Assembly (NCBI GenBank): GCA_003342895.1
Contig: PTFA01000160.1
Location: 2,255,592 to 2,319,591, forward strand
Length of the DNA: 64,000 nucleotides
DNA from: Casuarius casuarius
Taxonomy: Eukaryota > Chordata > Aves > Casuariiformes > Casuariidae
Direction of reading: 5' to 3'
Shown here one piece after another: positions 25,995-38,470 of the stretch; the first letter of the stretch is position 1, and the number at the start of each line of letters is the position of its first letter. Both the position numbers and the translations under genes were made by a program. The notes under the pieces were generated by a model. That model saw nothing but the letters and a program-made list of their open reading frames with translations, did no database searches and was not told where the DNA came from.

Positions 25995-28900
25995 CACTCA
26001 GCTCCTCATCCCTTAGGGAGCAGCTGGCCCTCGCTGCTGACAGCCTGATCCTGAAGACATTTCCAGATTTTGACTTTTTGCTCTGATTCAAAAAGAAAAC
26101 ACACTGCCAAATGTTGGAATCTCCCCTGGGTTGGGAATCCTGACAAAGTCTGCTTTCGCTGTACATGAATGACTCTTTAGCTGAATCCTATTCGAATAGC
26201 TCATACTCCAGGGAAGAACATCTTGCCTAGTGCTCCAGTGACTGGGGGGATTTGTGGAGGGCAAGTGCACTGGTATAAAATACCACCAGTTTCTCTTGCA
26301 GCCTATTGTGAAGCCCAGCCTTCTTGGTGCCAGAATCTGCTACAGGCTTTTTCCTAGCCTTCTGTCAAAGCTTAGCCTCTCCCCTTCTCAGGCAGAACCA
26401 CCATGCCCTCCTCTCAGGGCACAAGTCAAGAAGATGGTCTTGAGAGCAGGCTAGACCCCAGCTTAACTGATCACATAGACTCAAATATCCTTAGAGACCC
26501 AGGCTTAGGATGCTTGGAGGCACAAAGAACGGTCTCAACCCAAGAGCAGATGCCCTAGTTTTGATAGCCACACTGAGCTGTCAGCACAAACACACTAGCA
26601 CAACCACTCCTCACTGCTGGAGTTGAATTAGTCCTACATTCATATGCTCATGAATGCCATGGCTTGGGTATGCATCCAGTTAGGGCTGAAGGAAGGCAAC
26701 AGGAGATGCTAAACTTTGAAAACAGTACTTTTTACTAAATGGCCACAGTAGGAAATTGCTTCTTGTTTGCATTCAGGTGATCTGGCTGACCTTGCAGCAG
26801 TGCGCTGGGCACATGACAGGACCATCTATTTTGGCAATGGCTCCATCTTGGAGAAACTTCTCTTTGCTTTGAGGCTTATGTGAAACACACTGAGGATAAG
26901 GGAAGTTGTAACTACTTTAGTGTCTCCTGAAGGATAGGCTGTGATCAATGGCCTTCCATTTCAATACAGTTGCCCTCTCAGCTTATCACAAATGACAACT
27001 ATAACTTAAAAGGATTTTTTAAAAATGACCAATCTTATTTTTAGTCCCAAGAGATCTGTTCTCCCAGCCTCCAAATCCCAAACCCTGAAGCAGAGGTAAT
27101 TTTATGATTTGTGTATTATTAATATACAGAAAGATATTTTTTCAACAGTATCTTCTGGTGATTGGACAAACCTCAAGGGAGACAACTGCACCTCCAGCAT
27201 GTAGCTTAGATAATGATTTCGGTCCTTGGCACTTTGTAACTCAGCTGGATGACTTTTCTCTGGAGTGAGTTATATCATTCATTGCACTGTTCTCTAAGTT
27301 GATTGCATTTTTTTAAGTATTTGTTTCCCTTACATACATAGCAGTTAAACTCTGAGGAAATGAGATTCCTTCCCCAAGGATACCATAATAGCTACATTAC
27401 AAAGATCATTAGCAAGCACTGAAATCTAACTAAAGCTTGGCAACTCTTAATAGGCAATGATTTTCCATACACTGCTCTTTAACTGAACAACAAATATTGC
27501 TCTAACCAACTCTGCTACCAGCATCATGCAGGTTTTTCAAGCTGGTTTCAGAGTACATATTCCTCCTCTCAGAACCCTAGAGCCCAGTTCTTAGCAGGGG
27601 TAGATCCTTTGATCCAGCAGAGCTCCGATGATCTCTATGTGGTCTCTCACATCAAGTTTGATGTAATGTTCCTGCTGTATATTGCTGATACTCTGACAAA
27701 CAGGAGCAGATACTAATTGATGTGAGAGGAAGGTTCATTTTGGTCTAGATGGAGTTGTGTTACAGAAAGCAGCATAGAGAGCAGTTCTGATGTTCACACC
27801 AAGCTTCCTGTGCAGAAATGAGCTTGCCATGCGCTGTCAGGGAGCACCCTCTACTGGGAGTAGCTTTGAAAGCTACTCTCCTCAATAGTGGAAAACCTGT
27901 CTCCTGTGGAGCATCTGCTGAAACAGTACAGCAGAGGAGCTGGTTAAACACAGAGCTGGACACTGCAAAGAGAACCGCTGCAGCACTCTGAATCACCACC
28001 TAAATTCACAGACAGTAAATGTCCCAGTGGATTTGACTTGCATTCGTAAAATGGGGGTCAGGGTCTATGATTGTATCACTGATTCTTTCTTGGACTGGGA
28101 AAAGCTTGAGAACAGGCATGGCAAACCTCTGCTAAACTGCTGCAATTCATGTGAATTTCCAAGAAGACTATATATGTCTGCAGCTAACATAACACCACTT
28201 TTGCTCCGATTAGCTAAAATTCCAATGCTCGGTATGTGTGACTGCCCTGCTGGTCCGCTCTACTCTGGCCACGACAAAGTTGGGTGAAGGACAACAGCTT
28301 CCTTCCATTGCCAAGGTGTCTCCAACTTCATGGGCTTCATGTCTGAAATGTTTTGCAGTATCTTTCTTTTTGTCTTTAGAAGAAAACTAAGTCATTGTAA
28401 TTGCATTGGAATCTGAGGGAGTTATCTCGTGTTTCAATAAAAATAAAGGAGCTTTAAAATGCTACCCTGAATACAAAAATCACACTGCCAGACAAAAATC
28501 AATCAATATTGCAATTAAAACACAGTCAACGGAATTTAAATACATAAGTGTTATTGTATACAGCCATTTTTAGTTATTAAAATAATCTTAACTCATCACC
28601 CCTGCTGTATTAACAATGGGATGTGATTATTTTTTCATACCTCAACAATGTTTATTATTTCAAACTGAAACATATGTAACAATTAAGGCTATCCAGTTAA
28701 AAGTTAAATATTTCTACTTTACAACTATGCCTTAAGGAAATAAATGCATTAAAATTATACTGAGTACTTCAGATTATGTTCTTCCTTTTAGAAGAACAGG
28801 AAAGCAAAAACTACATAGATATTTTGACTAATAGCTCAGCGATTTTGTCACATAAAAATCTTTTAAGTGTTGATCAGCTGGAAGTGGTCAATGAAACTCT

Positions 28901-29583
28901 GATTTCACTGAGGTCAAGGAAACATTGCCATTGACTTCAGCAGAGTCCAAAAGGATTTGTGGTTGGAGGGTTCCCTTGTTGCTACCTGAACGCCACAACA
29001 ATTCCTGTGAGCCTGCAAAGCAGGTTAACACAGTGCTGGCTCTCAGGACCACAGATGTCCAATTAAGCTTGCTCCCTTCTTTAGACCAGTGAGTACAGGC
29101 AAATTGGATGCACTGGCCTCATCAATAAAAGATAAAATGAAGAAACAGAACATTGTTTAAAAAATCCCTGATTCCTCCCCATTTTCAGTTCAGGACCCTG
29201 CACAAATCTTTTTTCCCAGCATGTAAAATGAGACTACAGCCTGTCAGGTGATAGAGGGCAGAGCTGGCATCAGGGGTTGTGTAGCAGCTGAGGAACCTGC
29301 TGTAGCCCCAGAGCATGATACTGCGCTACATGATGCACATTCAGGCCTTAATGCAGCATCACAGACCCTCTCTGTCAAGAGAGAAAGATGTGGGGGTAGC
29401 AGGGGAAGAGACATGGAGAGACAGAGAGGCAGAGGCACTGTGGCACATAAAAGAGCAGGGGCTGAGGCACAACATGGGAAAGACCCATGGAATTCAACAG
29501 GTCTGATCAGCTGTTCAACAAGTAAGTGCAGCAAGGACAATATGCTCTCTCTTCCCACCCAAGGGAATACAGCATGCTCAAGA
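25995..29583. other. Intergenic stretch right of the GC-rich block
   Basis: No coding signal recognised. Positions 28430-28880 are very AT-rich and of the kind sometimes conserved as non-coding elements, but conservation cannot be judged from one sequence. One old repeat fragment is listed. Confidence 0.55.
28895..28955. repeat. Old amniote interspersed repeat fragment
   Basis: TTTCACTGAGGTCAAGGAAA and GCCATTGACTTCAGCAGAGT carry the same common sauropsid motif as the element near 34.1 kb. Confidence 0.35.
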
Positions 29584-29589
29584 TTTATT
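29584..29589 (-). terminator. AATAAA polyadenylation signal of the Kv3-like gene
   Basis: A canonical AATAAA hexamer lies on the minus strand about 43 nt past the stop codon. It would give a very short 3' UTR if used. This is inferred from position only. Confidence 0.45.
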
Positions 29590-29631
29590 GCTCAAAGGCA
29601 AAGGGGGACAGAAGCTCTAAAATCAATGGGG

Positions 29632-30435
29632 TTAATAGTTCTTGCACCTTTTCAGCTTCTGTTTGAAGACAGCGATGGCATAATAGTTTTTAAATTTCAC
29701 CAGGAAAATGGGGATTGGGATGATAATAGTTAACATGCCAAATACCGCAGCTAAGGCCGCTGTCACTTGGCCAACAGTGGTGAGAGGGATGATGTCTCCA
29801 TAGCCCACTGTAGTGAGTGTGATCAGAGCCCACCAGAAGCAGACAAAAATGTCAGTGAAGTGCAGCTCTCCTGTGTAAGAAGGACTGCTACAAAGCAACT
29901 CCCCATAGAAAAACAGAGAGCCAAAGAAAAGGGTCTCAAAGGCCAAAATCATCAGCAAGATGCAGATCTCTCGGAGGATAGACTTGAGGGTGTAGGATAG
30001 AACTCTGAGGATCAGTGGGGTTTCTATCAGCTTGGATATCTTCAGGAGTTTGAGGAGATAGACAACACGAATAAAGCCCAGCCAAAGCCCCAAACTTGGC
30101 ATTCTCTGAATCTGTCCGTCCACAAAGAGTTCAATATAAACTGGGAAGAGGGAGAGGAAGTCAACCATGTTCAGGGGATTCTGGAAGAATTTCTTTTTGT
30201 CTGGGCAGACACAAAATCGCACAGAGAACTCAAAAGTAAACCAAAGAACACAGAAAAGCTCCAGATGAAGCAGGTAGGCAGCCTGGTGGTAATAGGGTTC
30301 ACGGTAGTTGTGGGCAACCTCAGAATGGCCAACAAAGGTGAAGTTAGCAGTGAAGAACTCAAATTGTGCCTTGGTCTCCTCACAGAATATGACGACAATT
30401 CCAATGATGAATAGCAGAGAAACAACAGCCAGGCA
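29632..30435 (-). CDS. Kv3-like channel exon 2 (S1-S6, pore, stop)
   Basis: The exon is 804 bp and codes for residues 165-431 plus TAA. The acceptor is TTCTTCCCTCTGCAG. It carries all six membrane segments and the pore loop on one exon, as is usual for Kv3 genes, where the main intron falls just before S1. S4 charge positions read R287, Y290, K293, K296, K299 and E302, where Kv3 channels carry arginines at the first four positions. The frame is intact, with no internal stop. Confidence 0.9.
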   Translation of the reverse strand, partial: CLAVVSLLFIIGIVVIFCEETKAQFEFFTANFTFVGHSEVAHNYREPYYHQAAYLLHLELFCVLWFTFEFSVRFCVCPDKKKFFQNPLNMVDFLSLFPVYIELFVDGQIQRMPSLGLWLGFIRVVYLLKLLKISKLIETPLILRVLSYTLKSILREICILLMILAFETLFFGSLFFYGELLCSSPSYTGELHFTDIFVCFWWALITLTTVGYGDIIPLTTVGQVTAALAAVFGMLTIIIPIPIFLVKFKNYYAIAVFKQKLKRCKNY

Positions 30436-32607
30436 CTGCAGAGGGAAGAAAGGGTACACATACCATTAGTCCAACAAACAGGTATCACATTACCTCATTG
30501 CTCCACCTCAAGCCCAGGATCCCCTCCACAGACACAGAATGATCTCAAACTAACATTTCTCAAATGCTCTGCTAAGAGTTGTTTTGCACAGATCGATATT
30601 TTCTCTTTCCAGGCTTGAAAAAACATATAGAAGATTGGGGTCAAGGAAGAAGATTGGGGTCAAGGAAGAAAATGCCTGAACTCCTCTATCTGAGTTTGTA
30701 GGGAAGGGGAAACATGTCTGACAGCTGTGGTAACATGGACAGACTCACACTGAGGGCCTAAATGTTGACTCCAGAAATGCTGGAACAGCAGAAAACATCC
30801 TCTGCAGTCTCCAACTCGCATTTGTTGTTCTGCATGCCTGACCTTTCAAAAAGGGGCTGGACATGCATTTTATGTAGGGACAAGTGGAAGGGGAGAAAAA
30901 AGATGCGTCTGTTAATGAGAAAACAGAGATTCTGAAATGCACTAAGGAACCATTTAGTTATATTTAGTCCAGGAACAACTACTCAGTCCTAGCAAATGGA
31001 GCTGATGAGCCAAGAAAATAGGTGTTGCCTGGAAGGCAAGTACTGCTTAAAAAACATGAAGTTGAGATCTGGGAATTTTCTTTCATTCTCACACACTAAA
31101 AATCAAGCAGAAATCAAGAATATGCAGATATAGTGTGACTATTAAGTAGCTTAGCCTCCAGGCCAAGAAAAGGGAAAGCAGAGGATATGATAGACAACAC
31201 AAGCAAAGAAGAAATCTTGAGCTTCTCCGTCCTATAGGCTCCCAATTCCTGCAGATGTCAGACACGATTCACCAAATACTAGAGGATGTACCTTTAACTG
31301 CTGGTAGTTAGGAAGTCAGTAATTGAGCTCAGTCCTCACCCCTTAAGCTGTGACCCTATGCTTGAATAAACTGGGAATAACTTTAATGAAAACAACATCA
31401 CTAGACTACTGTCCATCAGAGGAGGGCAATCAATGTGCATGTTATCACATATTTACCCACGTTTTGCTTTCAAAACCATTCACAGATACAATATCTGGAC
31501 ACACTCCCTAAGTATGATGAATATCAAACCTCCAGGTTTTTCTTAAAGACATATTCATTTTTGTTATTTGTGTTAGGTAGAGATGGAAGGGAAAATCAGA
31601 TTATCCCCATGGTCTAGCTGGTGGTCCATGGATCGAACAGATGTCTATTACTGTCTGCCTATAAGAAGAGGTGGAGGACAGTTGAATGCTTTGTCCTGTG
31701 AAAGGGCTGGGACTTACAGACTAACCTCACCTGCTACAGCCACAAGGAAAAAGAGGGACAATTGGACATCACCCTCCCCACTCTTCATGCACATACGTGG
31801 CCCAACATGGTGCATTCTCCAAGGAGACCACAGCTGTGAGATGCAGCTCCACAGCTGCTGAGGGAAAGCACACCTGCATCTATACCTCATGGTGAGTTTT
31901 CTCACCATGTTGTAAAACCTGGAAGACACCTTGAGGAATAAGTAATTCATTTCTACTGTCAAAGCATCAGTGAAGGAGAGTCGGGGTTCCGAGATACATA
32001 TTTTTTCAATCTGGACTCTAAACAGGCATAAGGCTAAAAACTCATTAGCATCTTTCAGGGACACATTCCAGTAATCCCAAAGGACCAAGGCTGTGTGCAT
32101 CTCCAGGGATATTACCTTAGCACTGAAAGAGGAAAAGGGTTTTTCAAAGATGGACCAAATCTTCGGCTGCCATCTGGTTCTCCAGCTGAAATCCATTCTT
32201 TCTGTCTGGACTATGAGGCACCGGTCATCAGCCTGATCATTTTCATCCCAAATGCGAAACTCCTCTGGCTGCACCTCTTTGTTATTCAGCTTCAGCCAGC
32301 AGCAGGATGCTAGCTGTGTCTCATTTATTTCCCAGAATGCCAGCTCTTCTTCTAAGACTGACCTACAGGTATCTATGGGGCAGTGGAGATGTTTGGTCCT
32401 ATAATAGTTCAACACATAGCTGAAAATCTCAGCACTCCTATCAAAAAAGAACTCTTTGGTGGTGGGATTATAGTCATAGATGCTTGGGGCATGGGGCTCC
32501 GTGAGGCTGCACAGCTTGGTCCCTGGGAAGGTGCGGAGAGTGCTGCTGTATGTTTCATATCTGATTCCCCCAACATTCAGGATGATTTTTTCCTTGGAGT
32601 CTTCCAT
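29632..32607 (-). CDS. Kv3/Shaw-like voltage-gated potassium channel, complete two-exon gene
   Basis: This gene encodes a plasma-membrane K+ channel subunit of 431 residues from two exons (32607-32116 and 30435-29632) joined in phase 0. Residues 1-110 form a T1 tetramerisation domain with an H75-X5-C81-X20-C102-C103 zinc motif, as in Kv2/3/4-type subunits. S1 is about 165-185, followed by an NFT glycosylation sequon at 195 in the S1-S2 loop. S2 is about 217-238 with WFTFEF, S3 about 252-270, S4 281-300, S5 about 316-341, the pore filter TVGYGD at 373-378, and S6 386-410 with PIP at 404-406. The FFFDR, LNYYR and EEELAFW blocks and the SS-x-x-AK boundary before S1 are Kv3-like. Family members are usually 500 residues or more; this one stops about 25 residues after the PIP motif. 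S4 is degenerate. It may be a sauropsid KCNC-type paralogue; the exact orthologue is not recognised. Confidence 0.9.
30436..32115 (-). other. Intron of the Kv3-like channel gene
   Basis: A 1,680 bp GT-AG intron in phase 0 between the T1 exon and the S1-S6 exon. It contains a 19 bp tandem duplication (30631-30668). I see no other coding or repeat element in it. Confidence 0.85.
30631..30668. repeat. Perfect 19 bp tandem duplication
   Basis: Two identical 19 bp copies (AAGATTGGGGTCAAGGAAG) sit head to tail inside the Kv3-like intron. Confidence 0.9.
32116..32607 (-). CDS. Kv3-like channel exon 1 (T1 domain)
   Basis: The exon is 492 bp and codes for residues 1-164, ending at a GCTAAG|GTAATA donor. 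I chose the ATG that gives MEDSKEK because Kv3 proteins begin a few residues before the I-x-x-NVGG motif. An in-frame upstream ATG (32625, giving MPSCSQ) exists, but the bases between the two (CTGCTCACAG) could be a splice acceptor, so the upstream codons may be intronic. The open frame beyond the donor runs on into the intron and is not protein. Confidence 0.88.
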
Positions 32608-34127
32608 CTGTGAGCAGGAAGGCACAAGTCCTCATAGGCTTTTGTTTATCTTCAGTGAAAAAAGAGAAGAGCACAGATTAAAAGAAGCAAAGTAAAGTTC
32701 TGGAGCAGGAAGGTTTTCAAGGGTACCTCATTTCAGTGCCTTTAAAGCACATTTCATATCTGAAACTTGAATCTCCTATCAGGAGGAAGGCCCCTCTGCC
32801 CTCCCCCATCCTGTTCAGTGCCTGTTCCTAGTCTCTGCTCCCTGGCCATATTGTCTGAGCACTTTCAGGAGCTGCATCAAAAAAAAACCCAAACATCTGG
32901 TGTGCGTTGCTCTCTCTCTCGACCTCTCCCCATGGGGAGAGAACACGCAGTCCAGAGTTTGTTTCACCAGGTTTGTTCATATATTGTAAATACCCATTGC
33001 AATAAACTCATTTGAGGCAAAAGAAAGGTGCTGGTTTTCATTCTCAGGATATTCACTCCACTGTCTCCCCCCTTCTGTACTCCCTCCCCTCCAATTTCTC
33101 TCTCCATGAGCACAGTTTCTTGCAGAGAACTTCATGTGCCAAGGGGGTAGAACAGTCATCAGCAGCTTATTCTCCAAACAGCTTTTTAGACAGCATCTCC
33201 TGTGCTAAGCCTGGCATAGCAGAGTTCGCAAGAAATTCTGCTGCCTGGTGGGGACATTTGGATTGTCTGAGTTCTGTTTTTTTACATGAGTCTTCCCTAT
33301 ACAGAGTCCCATTCAGCCAAACCACATTCCCACGCGCAGGAAGCTGCTTCTTACCTGGAGTCTATCTACAAGATTCCTGAACTAGAGGAAAACAGAATTA
33401 ACATACTGCCTCATCCTTCAGGCCTGGCAGACACCTCAGAATAGCACCAAAACCTGCCGCCAAGGCCCAAGGCACTGGAAAGCATGTTCAGCTGCTTTTT
33501 TTCCTGTAATACATCCCTTGCTTTGCTCTCCAAAATCCAACACACCTAGAAGAAACTGATGCCATGCTTTATGATCATTCTTCCAGGAGTGGAGTGAGAC
33601 CAAGTATCTCTGTAGCTCCAGGAGCACGGAAGGCAGAATAGGGCAAGAAATGGTTGGGAAAGGGACTGGCGCGCTCTCTCACCCATACATATCCATTTCT
33701 GAGTGTTCATATCCCTCCATCCCCCTTCCTTCCTACACATTTGCATCCAATCTTCTCTTAGCCCCTGCACTTTTAATTCTGACCCTTCTCTTCTTATCAC
33801 AGAGCTTCAGCAAACCTGTCTTTCCTTCCTGCCTGGACTCTCTTACCTACTGCTCAGTGTGCTGAGACCACGCACACAGGACCTCCAGTTGTCACTCTTC
33901 ACTCCTGTGCAGCACAGGAGTCACAGGTCACTTCTGCAACAAAACTTTCCATTCAGGATCTGCAAGGAAACAAGCCCTGCCCCAGTGGAGACTTCCAGAA
34001 GTGAAGAACTACATACAGCACCTCATTCAGCTTCATCAGAAAAGGCTAGAAACTGCAGCTTAGTCACACAGTCATAGCACAAGAGAATTACTGCCCACCT
34101 GCTGTCCTTACTCTCCCAGTACATGTG

Positions 34128-34205
34128 AGGCCTGATCCAGCTTTCCCTAAAGTCAGTGCTAACCTTCCACTAACTTCGGTGAGAGCAGGATTGGGCTTAA
34201 GGACA
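34128..34205. repeat. Old amniote interspersed repeat
   Basis: CCTGATCCAGCTTTCCCTAA, AGTCAGTG and ACTTCGGTGAGAGCAGGATT resemble the widespread sauropsid motif 'attgacttcagtgggagcaggat'. Family not assigned. Confidence 0.4.
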
Positions 34206-37200
34206 AGAAGTATGCAGGCAATGCTTAGCACTTGCTGCACAGGAATACAAACGGATTCTAAGCAGGTTAGATTAATTCAGTACTCATCAAACCTGGAGCT
34301 GCATTATTGGCCTCTGCTTCCTAGCTGTGAAAAGAGCACAGTGTTTTCTGAGACCCCCAGATAAACTTGCTTGCATTTGCTTAGAATGCCAGATGCTTCT
34401 GTCTCGAACACACAGATCCCCATACGAAAAATGAGTCAAAAAGTGGTATTTCATATTCTTACCTTGGTGCTATTGCAGCAATTCCGCAACCAGAAGAAAG
34501 GAGGAGAGACTGGGAAGAACAGAGACAAATTCAGTGAAAACAGGATGTTCGGTGGCCAGTCGCCAAAGCTTAAGTCTCGTAGATGCCAGAAAACAAAACC
34601 AGCCAATAGCACAGAAAAGACGCAGAGGCCCCTCTCTCTCTCCTGTTCTGCCCTATCAGCAGCCACTCTCCCAGCTCTAGGGAATAACACTCAAACAAGG
34701 CAGCTGCCAGGCCAGATGTGCTCTGCCACCTGCTGCTCTTCTAACAACCTCGAAGGGCCACGGTGTTTGGGAAATATGTGGAGTTCAAATGTCCTAGGAT
34801 AATTAAACTTCTGAGCCACAGAAAGGCAGAGAGAGCATGGTTCTTTCTTGGTTGTGCTTTATCCAAGTTTAAGTTAAAAAATAACACAGAAAACAACATT
34901 AAGAAAACAAAGAAACAAAAAAAACCCAAACTGACCTCCCACCTTCTTGTCACTCTCTCTCCTTTTTTTGGTTTAAAGGGCTTTCTCTTCATTTCTGGAT
35001 GCCCCACAGCTAATCTTTTGCACTCACAGATTTTAAGTGTGATTTTGTCAGTGATTATTCCAGGAAGAAGGGTGGCATATACTTGTTGATCCCAGTCAAA
35101 AAAAAATACATGCTGTCACAATGAGCTTTGCGTGAAATTTCCTTTCAGTCGACCTTCCAAGGCTGCTTCTAGGTATACCCTCTGTCCACTTCGAATTCTC
35201 TCAAGAAAATTCGTAAAAATTTCCTTATTCACAGACAGAACAAGAATATTCAGGAAGGCTATGGGGTTGCCTTTTCAGTTATACAGGTGAAAAGCAGGCT
35301 CACATCTCTTTAAAGGAAGCATTATCAGATAGCCCATCTGGCTGGACTATTCGTTTTAATCCACAACCTGTATCAACCCTGACACACTGAAATCTCTTAT
35401 TTTTGAAAAGACATTCTCCACTTGCACCTTTTTAGCTAGATAGCAGTCTGGTTCTTAACTCTCCACTGGCATTTCACCTGCAGCTACAGGCAACCTCACC
35501 TACAGTAAGCATCTGGATTCCCAGTGTAGTACAGGGACACTACAGACAGTTCTGGTCTCTTCTCCCAGCCAACACCATAGCAAGGCTGCAGAAACATGTA
35601 TGGTAAATTGCTGTCAATCTTCTGTGGGACTTTCAGGGCAACTAGCCATCTTTGTCCACCCACCTCCAACTCTGTATTGAGCAACCTCTTAGTCAGGCAC
35701 CACAAGCAGGGCAAACAGCACGAGCAAAATTCCCCTTTGATCCAGACTGTGAAAGCATGTAAAGCATGTGAAATCTGTCCTGTTTCAGTCCTTGCTTTCT
35801 TCCATTTCTTTCTATAACAGATATCAAACTCTTCACATCTTTCTCTCTCCAAAAAGAATGAGAAATATCCCTTTTAATTTAGTCTCTGCCATGTCTCCGA
35901 GGATCTGGAAACAGGACCAGTTGATTTTATCAAGTTTGATAGATCTCCTTTGTTCCACGGCATTCCAGTATGTGCATTTTACAACCTTTGCGCTGCTGTT
36001 GATTTCTGAAACCCAGAAAGAATCTGGAAAGCAAAATGACGCATGGTGTTCCTATGCTCTGAATAAGACCCTTTGATTGCAGTAAACAGCTTGTGCTTTC
36101 AGATAATTTTTAAACAAATGAAAAGTGCAGCTCTGCTTCCAGAGAACAGGGCCCTATTCCAAGTTTCCTCCCTGCCTGGTATCTTCTGAGAATTCACTTT
36201 CACTGCATGAGACACTACAGGAGTCTGGCAACAAATATCAAATCTGTTCCCTCAACCTTGCACCTCTTTTGAGTAATGAAACTCTTGTTTCAGTTTGACC
36301 TACATTTATAAAGACCAAGGAACAAGGGTTATAGCTGTAATGAACTTTTCTGCATTTTTCAAAGACAGTATTTTAACAGAACTCATTCAGCTTTGCTGAA
36401 GACACTGGACATTTTCAACTGCTGATGATTAAATCCAGAAGTCTGAGCTAGCTTATTTTCCAGTCCCACAATTTTTGTAGCATTTTGTTCCCATCACTTT
36501 TTGTTTTTAATAAAATAAACTTTTTGTACAGGGCAGAAGTTCTAGATTTTTCTCCCATGCACTCATAGTCAGATACACATGGTCTGCACTATGCACTCAG
36601 ACATACTGAGGTTAGTCTAAATTTGAGGTGGCTTCACTAACTGCATTTGTGCTAGAATAAAAGAGGAATTCTAACTTTCCAGTATAAAAATTTAAGAGAA
36701 TGTTCATAATAATCTGGTGAGGATGATTAACAGTTTGGCAAATGAAATCTTGCCTCTTAATATCGAGCAAAAAGCTTATGGTCTCGTAGAGCTCAGTCTC
36801 GGGGAAAGACAGAACCAATCTACAGGAGGGCCCGCAGCTGCTCATAACGAACCTCAACACTGGAGAAGTGAGAGTCTGAAAGATACCACTATCTGGCAGA
36901 AAAGTCCTTTGTGTATTTGGAACAAGGATTCCCATCAAATTCTTCTGATGTCAGACATCCATGAAGCAAAATGTGAGTTGCAATTGGCTCTCACTATCAT
37001 CTTCATGCTTAAAAACAGATATTAAGGTTTGAAGGGTCAGCACGATTCAATACCTCCCCAGATGTGGACTGCACACATGCCGAAGAACAATACTGCTGCA
37101 TGAACAGCAGAACTTGCACAGTCAATGTTCTTGCTCTTTCTTCAGATTAACAGAAGACAGACAGACTTCACCTTCCTAGCCTGCATGCTAGCTGGCTGAT

Positions 37201-38394
37201 TCTTTTAGAGAAAGACAGACTGCTATTCTGATTTGTAGGATATTCTTCTGTAAAGCAATAAGCTATCCCAAAGTTTGACCTGCATGGTGAAGCGGCTGAG
37301 ACCACTACTTGAAACAGCTTCAACAAGTTTTGACATTACCTACTCATTATAGGTTATGGTACACAGGTCTTTCTCATCTTTTTTTTTTATCCCATTACCT
37401 GGAAAAAAAGTTCAAAGCTGCCTGCTCCCCCTGCTGTTTATCCATTAATTTGGAGGTTTTTTGAGGCTATAACACCAGTCAAAAAAAGTGAGCAAAGCAT
37501 ATGACCAAATACACCATCTTGCATAAGGAAGAGATTACCCTGACATTACCTGACATGTTACCTCCTTCATGCTCTGCCTAAAATAGTCTTAGGTTCTCAC
37601 CCTTGTCAATCCATCCCAAACCTTCACCATGAAGCTGGAAATAAAGAACTTCAAGTAATAGGTTGCAGGAAAGATTATTTCATTCACACAGACTGTTTCT
37701 GAGATGTGTCACATACTCTCCAGTTGTTTAACACAACTCACAAGCAATTAAAAGTTACTTCCCAAGGAGAACAAAATGAGGTTTGCGAGTTCATGCAGCC
37801 ACTCACATTAGCACTTCATGATGTACCTCATGGAACTATCAAAGTTAGAGTGCCCTTCTGCAAAAGCTGGGGGGAGGGAGAAGGGGGTCAAACAGAGATT
37901 AAAAATTCCTCTGCTATTGATATCGATGTTGCCCAGAACAGATCAAATGCAGGAAGGCCAATATGACCACTTCTAAGCACACAGCTACCATGATATTCTC
38001 AAAACAGGCCTTGAAGAAAACAGAACAGAATCAAATGTAATTCCCATCCACAAATCAAAACATAGCCACCTGAGGCTATCAACTTTTGGAGGTAATAGGA
38101 AGACATCATTTGAAAAGGGGTCAAACCATGAAGTATTTATTTTGATAAAAAGTCATAGGTATAGCTATTATCAAGATCCCAGCAACACGCATTCTTCAGG
38201 CTCACTGGAGTTTGTCTAAACTGATACTCATTTTCTAGACAAACTGCCTGGGCTGAAACCACTCCAGTGGAGGACAGAAGGAGGACATGAATAAGCTAAA
38301 ACCACAATAACACCTTGCATTTCTTTTGTGTCTTTTCTGAATGTCAGACAATTACGCAAGAGAGTCCTCTCATGCATTCCTGGCTGTTCTTCCT

Positions 38395-38470
38395 CAAACG
38401 GAGTACATGTAAGAAGCTGAGGCACTGACTGTAAAATTAATTTGCTCCAGGTCATAAAGCCAGAGGCCTA
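38395..38470 (-). mobile_element. MIR-like ancient repeat, minus orientation
   Basis: Read on the minus strand, TATGACCTGGAGCAAATTAA followed by GTGCCTCAGCTTCTTACATG matches the MIR pattern of 'tgacc-tgggcaagt' then 'gtgcctcagtttcc'. Confidence 0.5.

Noticed and set aside
31714..32115. Extension of the channel T1 exon frame past its donor
   Set aside because: The peptide loses all Kv similarity after the AK boundary, while the next exon resumes it exactly. This is intron read-through.
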